Shown: positions 56,783 through 64,000 of the stretch, in pieces
Numbering within the stretch: the first letter of the stretch is position 1
Layout: each line of letters begins with the position of its first letter
DNA from: Gammaproteobacteria bacterium
Lineage (GTDB): Bacteria > Pseudomonadota > Gammaproteobacteria > Nitrococcales > Nitrococcaceae
Assembly: GCA_030433275.1 (NCBI GenBank)
Contig: JAUILK010000002.1
Location: forward strand, 101,636 to 165,635
Length of the DNA stretch: 64,000 nt
Reading direction: 5' to 3'
The notes under the pieces: model-generated
What the model was told of the DNA's origin: nothing
Database searches by the model: none
Seen by the model: the letters and a program-made list of their open reading frames with translations, nothing else
Translations under genes and position numbers: made by a program

Positions 56783-58906
56783 ATGAAGCCACATACATCA
56801 ATGACACCCACCGAACTCAAACACCTCGAAGCCCAACTCTGGAAGAGTGCCGACGATCTGCGCGCCAACTCCGATCTGGCCGCCAGCGAATACGACACCC
56901 CCGTCCTCGGCCTGATCTTCCTCAAGTTCGCCGACGGCAAGTTCAAGCAGCACCTGCCGGCCATCCAGGCCGAGTACGACAAGCTCAAGGGCGGCCGGCG
57001 TGAAAAGTCCATGGAGGACATCGCGCTGGAGCTTTGCGGCTTTTGGCTGCCCGAGGAGGCGCGCTACGACTATCTGCTGGGCCTGCCGGAGGATGCGAAC
57101 ATCGCCCAGGCGCTGAAGGATGCGATGACGGCCATCGAGCAGTACAAGCCGGAGCTGGAAGGCGTGCTGCCCAAGGACGAGTACTTCGCCCTCACTCGCA
57201 ACCCGCAGAACAGCGGCCTGCCCAACCGCTTGCTGAAAAACTTCGCCAACATCCCGGACGATGCCGACGGCGATCTGTTCGGCCAGATCTACGAATACTT
57301 CCTGGGCAAGTTCGCGCTGGCCGAGGGCCAGGGTGGCGGTGAGTTCTTTACCCCCACCTCGGTGGTGCGGCTGATGGTGGAGATCATCGAGCCCCACGGC
57401 GGCTCGGTATTCGACCCGGCCTGCGGCTCCGGCGGCATGTTCGTGCAGTCCGCCCGCTTCATCGAGGAACATCGCAAGGCCCTAAACCAAGCAAATCAGA
57501 AGGATCAGGGCGACCTGGACCTGTTCGTCTGCGGCCAGGAAAAGAAGCTGCCGACGGTGAAACTGGCCAAGATGAACTTGGCGGTCAACGGCCTGCGCGG
57601 CGAGATCCATCAGGCCATCAGCTACTACGAAGACCCGGCCAACAGCCTGGGCCGCTTCGACTACGTGCTGGCCAATCCGCCCTTCAACGTGGACGAGGTG
57701 CTCTACAACGGCGTCAAGGACGACCCGCGCTTCAATACCTACGGCATCCCCAAGCGCAAGACCAAATCCAAGGGCAAGGCGGAGGAAGAAACCGTCCCCA
57801 ACGCCAACTACCTGTGGATCAATCTGTTCGCCACCTCGCTGAAGGAGCAAGGCCGCGCCGCCCTGGTCATGGCCAACTCCGCCTCCGATGCCCGCCATTC
57901 CGAGGCCGACATCCGCCGCGAACTGATCGAGCAGAACCTGATCTACGGCATGCTGACCCTGCCCAGCAACATGTTCTACACGGTTACCCTGCCCGCCACC
58001 CTGTGGTTCTTCGACAAGGGCAAGGCCCCCCGTGGCCTAGAAGATGACCGAGCCGAGCGGATTCTGTTCATCGACGCCCGCAACGTCTTCACCCAGATCG
58101 ACCGCGCCCACCGCGAATTCAGCCCCGCGCAGATGCAGAACCTCGCCACCATCAGCCGCCTGTACTGCGGCCAGCGCGACAGCTTTATCCGCCTGATCGA
58201 CAGCTACTTCGCCGATGGCATGCAGCGCCTCACCGCCAACGCCGAAGCCGCCCCGGCGGTCACCGATCAGGTGGCCGAACTCATCAAAGATGCCGATTGC
58301 GTCCGCGCCGCCGCCGCCTTGCGCGAGCAGTGGACCGCCTACCCGGCCCTGCAACAAGCCTGGGCCGACTACGAACAAGGCGACAAGGCCGGTGACGTGG
58401 ACGCTTGTAACGCCCGCCAGCGCGCCCTGGCCCAACCCTTCGCCGCGTTCTTCGCCAGCCTGCACGACCGCCAGAAAGCCCTGGACAAGGCCATCCGCGC
58501 CTGGGAGCGCGCCGAAGCTGAGAAGAACGCCGGCCGCCGCCGACCGGACCGGGACATGAAAGCCCTCAAGGCCGCTATGGACACCCTGCACGCCGACATG
58601 CGCGACGCCGAGCAATGCTTCGCCCACATCGAATGGCTGCAATCCCGCTTCCCGGAAGCCCGCTATGAGGACGTGGTGGGGCTTTGCAAGGCGGCGACCC
58701 AGGCCGAGATCAAGGAGCAGGACTGGTCGCTGAATCCGGGGCGGTATGTGGGGGTGGTGATTGAGGAGGATGGGAAAACGGAGGAGGAGTTCCTAAGCGG
58801 TTTATCCGAACTACAATCGCAATTGAACTTGCTCTCCACTAACGCCGGAGAAATCGAAGCCACCATATCAAGCAATATTCGGTCGATCTTGGGCGACGAC
58901 AAATGA
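56783..58906 (+). CDS. hsdM: Type I restriction-modification methyltransferase subunit HsdM
   Basis: HsdM methylates adenine in the site chosen by HsdS. The 707-aa product has an N-terminal helical domain (about 1-150) and the AdoMet motif VFDPACGSGGMF (about 211-222). The catalytic NPPF (motif IV) lies near 299. It is much longer than E. coli HsdM (about 530 aa). The extra C-terminal part (about 500-640) is helical, rich in alanine, arginine and glutamate and likely a coiled coil. The ATG at 56783 or the one at 56801 could start it; neither has a good ribosome-binding site. Its end overlaps hsdS by four bases. Confidence 0.95.
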   Translation: MKPHTSMTPTELKHLEAQLWKSADDLRANSDLAASEYDTPVLGLIFLKFADGKFKQHLPAIQAEYDKLKGGRREKSMEDIALELCGFWLPEEARYDYLLGLPEDANIAQALKDAMTAIEQYKPELEGVLPKDEYFALTRNPQNSGLPNRLLKNFANIPDDADGDLFGQIYEYFLGKFALAEGQGGGEFFTPTSVVRLMVEIIEPHGGSVFDPACGSGGMFVQSARFIEEHRKALNQANQKDQGDLDLFVCGQEKKLPTVKLAKMNLAVNGLRGEIHQAISYYEDPANSLGRFDYVLANPPFNVDEVLYNGVKDDPRFNTYGIPKRKTKSKGKAEEETVPNANYLWINLFATSLKEQGRAALVMANSASDARHSEADIRRELIEQNLIYGMLTLPSNMFYTVTLPATLWFFDKGKAPRGLEDDRAERILFIDARNVFTQIDRAHREFSPAQMQNLATISRLYCGQRDSFIRLIDSYFADGMQRLTANAEAAPAVTDQVAELIKDADCVRAAAALREQWTAYPALQQAWADYEQGDKAGDVDACNARQRALAQPFAAFFASLHDRQKALDKAIRAWERAEAEKNAGRRRPDRDMKALKAAMDTLHADMRDAEQCFAHIEWLQSRFPEARYEDVVGLCKAATQAEIKEQDWSLNPGRYVGVVIEEDGKTEEEFLSGLSELQSQLNLLSTNAGEIEATISSNIRSILGDDK

Positions 58907-60195
58907 GCAGCCCGATTCCGTGGAATATCGAAAGAATCGAGAATTTGGCGGCGGACACGCCCAGAGCGGTAGTTGGAGGTCCATTTGGTTCTGATCTGGT
59001 CAGTTCCGACTACGTAACTAGTGGCGTTCCTGTCATTCGAGGCACGAATCTTCCATTCGGGAAACGATTCTCCCTTGAGAATCTAGCGTTTGTATCAGAA
59101 CGCAAAGCTGACCAGCTATCTCCCAACACGGCTCGCCCAAATGACATTGTGTTCACCCAGCGCGGGACACTGGGACAGGTTGGAATAGTCCCTCAAGATG
59201 CCGGACACGATCGGTTTATCGTGTCTCAAAGTCAGATGAAGCTCACCGTGGACCCTACCAAGGCCGATCCGGTTTACCTGTTCTACTACTTCACTCTGCC
59301 GAGTACGGTCAGGTACATCGAAAACCACGCCCTTCAATCGGGTGTTCCCCATATCAACTTGGGCATTCTGAAGCGGTTCGAGGTACCACTTCCAGATCTG
59401 GCGATACAACAAAAAATCGCCGCCATCCTCACCGCTTACGACGATATGCTCGAGAACAACCGCCAGCGCATCGCCCTGCTGGAAAAAATGGCCGAGGAAA
59501 TCTACCGCGAATGGTTCGTGCGCCTGCGCTTTCCGGGGCATGAGCACACGCCGGTGCATAAGGGGGTGCCGGAGGGGTGGGATCTCAAACACCTGCCAGA
59601 TTGCATCACAGTGAAGCCTCCGGAAGCCATCGACCCACAAGACGAGCGGCCATTCGTTGGCATGGACCGCCTGTCTACAAGCAGCGCCTTTTTTAACGCC
59701 GAAGAACGTCGCATCGGCGCATCAGGTCCACGCTTTCGCAATGGAGACACGCTGCTTCCGCGAATCACCCCTTGCCTGGAAAACGGTAAGCGCGGGTTCG
59801 TCATGTGCCTTGAAGATGACGAAGTGGCTTCCGGCTCCACCGAATTCATAGTTCTGCGCGGCAAAACGCTACCACCTGAATTTGTGTATTGCCTGAGTGT
59901 TTCCGATGGGTTCAGGAAGCACTGCGAGAACAGCATGGTCGGTGCGTCAGGACGCCAACGCGTACATGAGGGATGTCTCAACTGGATTCTGATAAAGCAT
60001 CCGCCGCCAGAAATTGCCAAGAAGTTCTCGGAGATTACGTCCCCGATGTACCGGCAAGCGAAGTGCCTACTGGACCAAAACGCAAAACTTGAGCAAACCC
60101 GCGACCTTCTCCTAAACCGCCTCATCTCCGGCAAGCTGCGCGTGGACGATCTGGACATCCAGTTCCCGCCCAGCATGCAGGACGAGGCGGCCTAA
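58903..60195 (+). CDS. hsdS: Type I restriction-modification specificity subunit HsdS
   Basis: HsdS determines the DNA target of the complex. The 430-aa product has two target-recognition domains (about 5-150 and 210-365). Each is followed by a conserved helix: the central one (AIQQKIAAILTAYDDMLENN, then EKMAEEIYREWFVRLRFPG) and the C-terminal one (LLDQNAKLEQTRDLLLNRLI). Base composition changes within the gene. The recognition domains are less GC-rich than the conserved helices, as expected when target domains are exchanged between systems. The recognition sequence cannot be deduced. Confidence 0.94.
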   Translation: MSSPIPWNIERIENLAADTPRAVVGGPFGSDLVSSDYVTSGVPVIRGTNLPFGKRFSLENLAFVSERKADQLSPNTARPNDIVFTQRGTLGQVGIVPQDAGHDRFIVSQSQMKLTVDPTKADPVYLFYYFTLPSTVRYIENHALQSGVPHINLGILKRFEVPLPDLAIQQKIAAILTAYDDMLENNRQRIALLEKMAEEIYREWFVRLRFPGHEHTPVHKGVPEGWDLKHLPDCITVKPPEAIDPQDERPFVGMDRLSTSSAFFNAEERRIGASGPRFRNGDTLLPRITPCLENGKRGFVMCLEDDEVASGSTEFIVLRGKTLPPEFVYCLSVSDGFRKHCENSMVGASGRQRVHEGCLNWILIKHPPPEIAKKFSEITSPMYRQAKCLLDQNAKLEQTRDLLLNRLISGKLRVDDLDIQFPPSMQDEAA

Positions 60196-60213
60196 GCCGA
60201 AGGAGCCCCACCC

Positions 60214-63200
60214 ATGCCCAATTTCATCTCCGAAGACGATATTGAACAGGCATTGGTGGCGCGGCTGTGCTCGCCGGAGTTCGGCTTCGAGACGCTGAAC
60301 TGCTACACACCGCAGCGGGAAGCCCTGCCGGACAAGTCGGGCCGCAGCGACAAACGCGAGGTGGTGTTCAAGGACCGGCTGCGGGCCGCGCTGGTGCGGC
60401 TGAATCCTGGGCTGCCCGAGGCGGCCATCGATCTGGCCATGGGCGAACTCACCGAAAGCCGCATGGCCATGTCGGCGGTAGCGGCGAATCAGGAGGTCTA
60501 CGAACTGATCCGCAACGGGGTGCAGGTCACCTACCGTAACGCCGAGGGCCGGGACGAGCAGGCCCGTGCCAAGGTCATCGACTTCGACACGCCAGCCAAT
60601 AACGATCTGCTAGCCGTCACCCAGCTCTGGATTGCTCCCACCGGCCAGGGGCGCTACTGGCGTCGCCCGGACGTGTTGCTGTACATCAACGGCCTGCCGC
60701 TGGTGTTCATCGAGCTCAAGAACTCCAACGTGAAGCTGCGCTCGGCCTATGAGAAGAACCTGACCGACTACCGCCGCGACATCCCGCAGCTTTTCGTCTA
60801 CAACGCCCTGCTGATGCTCTCCAACGCCATGGACACCCGCGTGGGCAGCATGACGGCCAGTTGGGAGCATTTCTTCCACTGGCTGCGCCCGCAGGACGAG
60901 AAGGAACGCATCGACCGCAAGGCCATTACCGAGCAGGCCACCAGCCTGGAGCGCGCCACCGACGGCCTGCTGCATCCCGGCCAACTGCTGGATTACATCG
61001 AGAACTTCATCCTGTTCTACAAGGGCAGCCAGAAGATCATCGCCCAGAACCATCAATACATCGGCGTCAACCGGGCCTTGCAGCGGTTCCAGAGCCGCGA
61101 TGCGGACAAGGGCAAGCTCGGTGTGTTCTGGCACACGCAGGGATCGGGCAAGAGCTTTTCGATGATCTTTTACACCCGCAAGATTCAGCGCAAGATCGGC
61201 GGGCAGTACACCTTCGTGGTCATCACCGACCGCGACGATCTGGACGGCCAGATCTACCGCAACTTCCTGCACACGCAGACGGTGAAGAAGGAAGACGCCG
61301 CCCGCCCCGGCAACAGCGAGAAACTGCGTGAGGCCCTGGGCCAGCACAAGCGCCTCGTCTTCACCCTGATCCAGAAGTTCCGCTACGACAAGGGCAAGAG
61401 CTACCCGCTGCTGTCCGAGCGCGACGACATCGTGGTCATCATCGACGAAGCCCACCGCACCCAGTACAAATCCCTGGCCGAGAACATGCGCGCCGGCCTG
61501 CCCAATGCCGGCTATGTGGCCTTCACCGGCACCCCGCTGCTGGGCAAGGACAAGATGACCCACCGCTGGTTCGGCGACTACGTGTCGGAATACAACTTCC
61601 GCCAGTCCATGGACGACGGGGCCACCGTGCCGCTGTTCTACGAAAAGCGCGTGCCCAAGGTGCTGATCCAGAACGAGGATCTCGACGAGGACTTCTGCGA
61701 ACTGCTGGAGGCCGAGAATCTGACCGAGGCCGAAGAAGCCAAGCTGGAGCGCAAGTTCTCCAAGGAAACCGAGGTCATCAAGCGCGACGACCGCCTGCAA
61801 ACCATCGCCGAGGACATCGGCTACCACTTCCCGCGTCGCGGCTATCTCGGCAAGGGCATGGTCATCGCGGTGGACAAGTTCACCGCCGTGAAGATGTACG
61901 ACAAGGTGCAGGCCCTGTGGAAGGCCGAAATGAAGCGGCTGGTCGGCGAAATCGGCAAGACCAAGGACGAACTGGAAAAGCAGCGCATGAAAACCGCGCT
62001 GGCCTACATGAAGCGCACCGACATGGCCGTGGTGATCTCCGAGGATGCCGGCGAGGAGGAGAAGTTCGCCAAACAGGGGCTGGACATCAAACCCCACCGC
62101 GAGCGCATGAATGCGCTGGACGCCAACGGCAAGGACATCGAAGACAACTTCAAAGACCCCGAGCATGACCTGCAACTGGTCTTCGTCTGCGCCATGTGGC
62201 TCACCGGCTTTGACGCCCCCACCCTGAGCACCCTGTATCTGGACAAGCCGCAGAAAGGCCACACCCTGATGCAGACCATCGCCCGCGCCAACCGCGTTAC
62301 CGGGCACCTCATCAACGATAAGCAGAAAATCCACGGCGAAATTGTGGATTACTACAACGTCTTCCGGAACATGAAGCAGGCCCTGGCCGACTACGCCGAG
62401 GGCGACGACGAAGAAACCCCGGTGCGCGACAAGCAGGCCCTGTTCGATCTTCTGGACGACGCCCTGGCCCAGGGCAGCGACTTTCTACTGGAGCGCGACC
62501 TGAACCTTGCTGCCCTGATCGAGAAAGAGACGACGTTCAAGAGTCTGTCCGGCTTCCACCAGTTCGCCGACACCCTGCTCAGCAACGACAACTGGCGCCG
62601 CACCTTCAACGTCTACGAAAACACCATCTCCGGCCTCTACGAAGCCTGCAAGCCCGAAATCCTCGGCGAACGCGCGCGCCCCATGGTTTACGCCTTCCAG
62701 TACCTGCGCGGCGTCATCGACGGCAAGATCGACGAACAGGACGTGGACGGCCTGCGCCAGAAGATCGGCGAACTGCTAGACATCAGCGTCGTCACCGACG
62801 GCGACGCCATCAAAGAACCGAAATCATCCGAGTACGAAATCGTCCCGCGCGGCAAGCAGTGGGACCTGCGCACCATCGACCCGGACAAGCTCAAGGAAGA
62901 GTTTGCCAGGGCGCCCTACAAGCACATCGAAATCGAAGACTTGCGGGAGTTCATCAAACAGAAGCTCGAAGAACTGCTCAACCGCAACAGCACCCGCACC
63001 CCATTCGCCCAGCGCTTCGCCGAAATTATTGGCCGCTACAACTCCGGCAGCGCCACGGTGGAAGATGCTTACGCCGAACTCAGCAACTACGCCGCCGAAC
63101 TGGGCAAAGAGGCCGAACGCCACATCCGTGAAGGTCTGACCGAGGAAGAACTCGAACTCTTCGATGTGCTGAAGAAGGACGGGCTGACCAAGGCGGAAGA

Positions 63201-63444
63201 GCAGCGGGTGAAACTGGCTGCAACGTCCCTGCTCAAGCGCCTACGCGAAGAGCATCCCAAGGTGCTGGTGGAGGGCTGGCATCGTGACAGCCAAAGCCAG
63301 CGACGCGTAAAGACGGCAATGGAAGAAGTATTGGATGCCAGGCTGCCCAATTCTTACGACCGTCTCGACTTTACCGATCGGTGCGCGAATGCCTTTGAGT
63401 TGATGATGAATCAGGCCGCCAGCCAAGAAAACGCTGCGGCTTAG
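60214..63444 (+). CDS. hsdR: Type I restriction endonuclease subunit HsdR
   Basis: HsdR moves along and cuts DNA lacking the proper methylation. The 1076-aa product has an N-terminal nuclease domain with PDVLL and FIELKN (PD-ExK type, about 155-170). A helicase-like motor follows, with Walker A in HTQGSGKSFSM, VIIDEAHRTQ and AFTGTPL; motif VI-like residues are in QTIARANRVTG. The C-terminal part is helical and probably contacts HsdM. A good ribosome-binding site (GAAGGAG) precedes the ATG, 18 bp after hsdS. All three subunits look intact, so the system could be active. Confidence 0.96.
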   Translation: MPNFISEDDIEQALVARLCSPEFGFETLNCYTPQREALPDKSGRSDKREVVFKDRLRAALVRLNPGLPEAAIDLAMGELTESRMAMSAVAANQEVYELIRNGVQVTYRNAEGRDEQARAKVIDFDTPANNDLLAVTQLWIAPTGQGRYWRRPDVLLYINGLPLVFIELKNSNVKLRSAYEKNLTDYRRDIPQLFVYNALLMLSNAMDTRVGSMTASWEHFFHWLRPQDEKERIDRKAITEQATSLERATDGLLHPGQLLDYIENFILFYKGSQKIIAQNHQYIGVNRALQRFQSRDADKGKLGVFWHTQGSGKSFSMIFYTRKIQRKIGGQYTFVVITDRDDLDGQIYRNFLHTQTVKKEDAARPGNSEKLREALGQHKRLVFTLIQKFRYDKGKSYPLLSERDDIVVIIDEAHRTQYKSLAENMRAGLPNAGYVAFTGTPLLGKDKMTHRWFGDYVSEYNFRQSMDDGATVPLFYEKRVPKVLIQNEDLDEDFCELLEAENLTEAEEAKLERKFSKETEVIKRDDRLQTIAEDIGYHFPRRGYLGKGMVIAVDKFTAVKMYDKVQALWKAEMKRLVGEIGKTKDELEKQRMKTALAYMKRTDMAVVISEDAGEEEKFAKQGLDIKPHRERMNALDANGKDIEDNFKDPEHDLQLVFVCAMWLTGFDAPTLSTLYLDKPQKGHTLMQTIARANRVTGHLINDKQKIHGEIVDYYNVFRNMKQALADYAEGDDEETPVRDKQALFDLLDDALAQGSDFLLERDLNLAALIEKETTFKSLSGFHQFADTLLSNDNWRRTFNVYENTISGLYEACKPEILGERARPMVYAFQYLRGVIDGKIDEQDVDGLRQKIGELLDISVVTDGDAIKEPKSSEYEIVPRGKQWDLRTIDPDKLKEEFARAPYKHIEIEDLREFIKQKLEELLNRNSTRTPFAQRFAEIIGRYNSGSATVEDAYAELSNYAAELGKEAERHIREGLTEEELELFDVLKKDGLTKAEEQRVKLAATSLLKRLREEHPKVLVEGWHRDSQSQRRVKTAMEEVLDARLPNSYDRLDFTDRCANAFELMMNQAASQENAAA

Positions 63445-63830
63445 ATTGGAGCTAGAATAAAGATCCCAAGACGCAGCTATTCCCCCGCTACTTTGAGCTG
63501 CTAGAGGACATTGATACCCATTACAGAAGGCGCGGTAAGGTCGCGGGCCGCTACGCTGCCATAATGCTCATTTTGGCGGCAGCCGCCCCGGAGTTTGGCA
63601 CCAAGGTCGCGACAATTTGGTCGCTGTTACGCTCCACAATCCACAAGTCATTTCTTTGGTGTTATTGTTTGGATTCCTTTATTTTTCAGCACTATTTGGA
63701 TGACAGGGATCCCAAGCAGCAACTCACGCAGTTGGCTTTGGACGTTCCGGCTTACACGCGAAGGCACTGCGCTGTGCTCAGGCGCCGTTGCCGCCCTCAC
63801 TGAATACTCGCGCAAGAGCAAATAAACTAT
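63445..63830. other. Gap between hsdR and the IS element, possible remnant of a membrane protein
   Basis: No clear gene. A plus-strand frame from about 63462 reads KTQLFPRYFELLEDIDTHY and then hydrophobic MLILAAAAPEFG up to about 63663. A neighbouring frame continues with hydrophobic HFFGVIVWIPLFFSTIWM and stops at 63823-63825. The pair could be one frameshifted small membrane protein, but there is no ribosome-binding site and no family I recognise. Confidence 0.25.
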
Positions 63831-64000
63831 AGTGGTCCCCATGATTTGGACCACTGGCGTAGATAGAATGCCACGCCGAAGACGAGGAGACAGACGTGGC
63901 ACGTAAGCGGTTTAGCAGCGAGTTCAAGGCGAAGGTGGCGCTAGAGGCGATCAGAGAGGAGAAGACGATCGCACAGCTGTCATCACGGTACGGGGTGCAC
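63831..64000 (+). mobile_element. IS3-family insertion sequence, left end (runs off the window)
   Basis: A likely terminal region starts near 63831 with AGTGGTCC, which is repeated inverted as GGACCACT at 63848-63855. About 40 bases later a transposase OrfA begins. The right end is outside the window, so the exact boundary and any target duplication cannot be seen. Confidence 0.7.
63896..64000 (+). CDS. IS3-family transposase OrfA, N-terminus only
   Basis: The frame begins at a GTG with GAGGAG upstream and reads [18 protein letters not shown], then [15 protein letters not shown] at the window end. This is the helix-turn-helix start of OrfA in IS3-type elements, which binds the IS ends. The gene is cut by the window edge, and OrfB, the catalytic part, is not in view. 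Confidence 0.88.
   Translation, partial: MARKRFSSEFKAKVALEAIREEKTIAQLSSRYGVH

Noticed and set aside
60610..62334. A 574-codon minus-strand frame opposite hsdR
   Set aside because: It mirrors the GC-rich codons of hsdR and has the repetitive Val/Leu/Gly/Ala/His make-up of an antisense frame. hsdR has all expected motifs.
1..64000. CRISPR arrays, rRNA or tRNA genes
   Set aside because: I saw no regularly spaced repeats and no tRNA or rRNA sequence other than the tRNA-like part of ssrA and its 20-bp copy.

Overview
The window looks like a chromosomal segment of a gammaproteobacterium. The evidence is its gene order: miaB-ybeZ-ybeY-corC-lnt, rpsP-rimM-trmD-rplS, ffh next to ypjD/corB, smpB near ratA, and a PBP1B operon. 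A Chromatiales/Ectothiorhodospiraceae-like lineage is my best guess. It rests on the SUF-type cluster, a paralogous GltX2-like GluRS and trehalose synthesis, not on any similarity search.

Layout. 1-7.1 kb (minus): a DinG/YoaA helicase cut by the window edge, a TPR lipoprotein, PBP1B, DsbB and a diguanylate cyclase. 7.1-7.9 kb: an AT-rich gap. 7.9-14.2 kb (minus): a complete SUF iron-sulfur operon (Rrf2 regulator, sufB, C, D, S, U, T) with a candidate autoregulatory palindrome over the promoter. 14.5 kb: glutaryl-CoA dehydrogenase. 15.7-21.6 kb: the lnt-corC-ybeY-ybeZ-miaB block. 21.7-26.1 kb: sugar-nucleotide genes (AlgA/ManC, Ugd, phosphomannomutase). 26.3-31.9 kb: acetolactate synthase, SerB, alanine dehydrogenase and an alpha/beta hydrolase. 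31.9-44.3 kb: translation, secretion and envelope housekeeping genes. 44.3-47.3 kb: otsB and otsA. 47.5 kb: ssrA (tmRNA), 3.2 kb after the end of its partner gene smpB.

From the 3' end of ssrA onward the window is accessory DNA. A 20-bp imperfect repeat of the ssrA 3' end (17 of 20 identical) recurs at 55,019-55,038. It brackets a 7.2-kb GC-rich island holding an AraC-type regulator, the broken N-terminal part of a second copy of that regulator, an outer-membrane barrel protein and three secreted DUF1254/DUF1214 proteins in one probable operon. Nothing in the island has a known function I can name, so it is the best candidate for an undescribed system. Beyond the second repeat lie the wreck of a P4-type integrase and, fused to it tail to tail, a truncated second tyrosine recombinase. 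A frameshifted accessory gene, a complete type I restriction-modification operon (hsdM-hsdS-hsdR) and the start of an IS3-family element follow, the last running off the window. ssrA has therefore probably been used as an integration site more than once.

All calls come from reading the sequence and from recalled knowledge of protein families. No database search or structure prediction was run. Where the longest reading frame extends upstream of the likely start, I chose the start from ribosome-binding sites and the usual N-terminus of the family.
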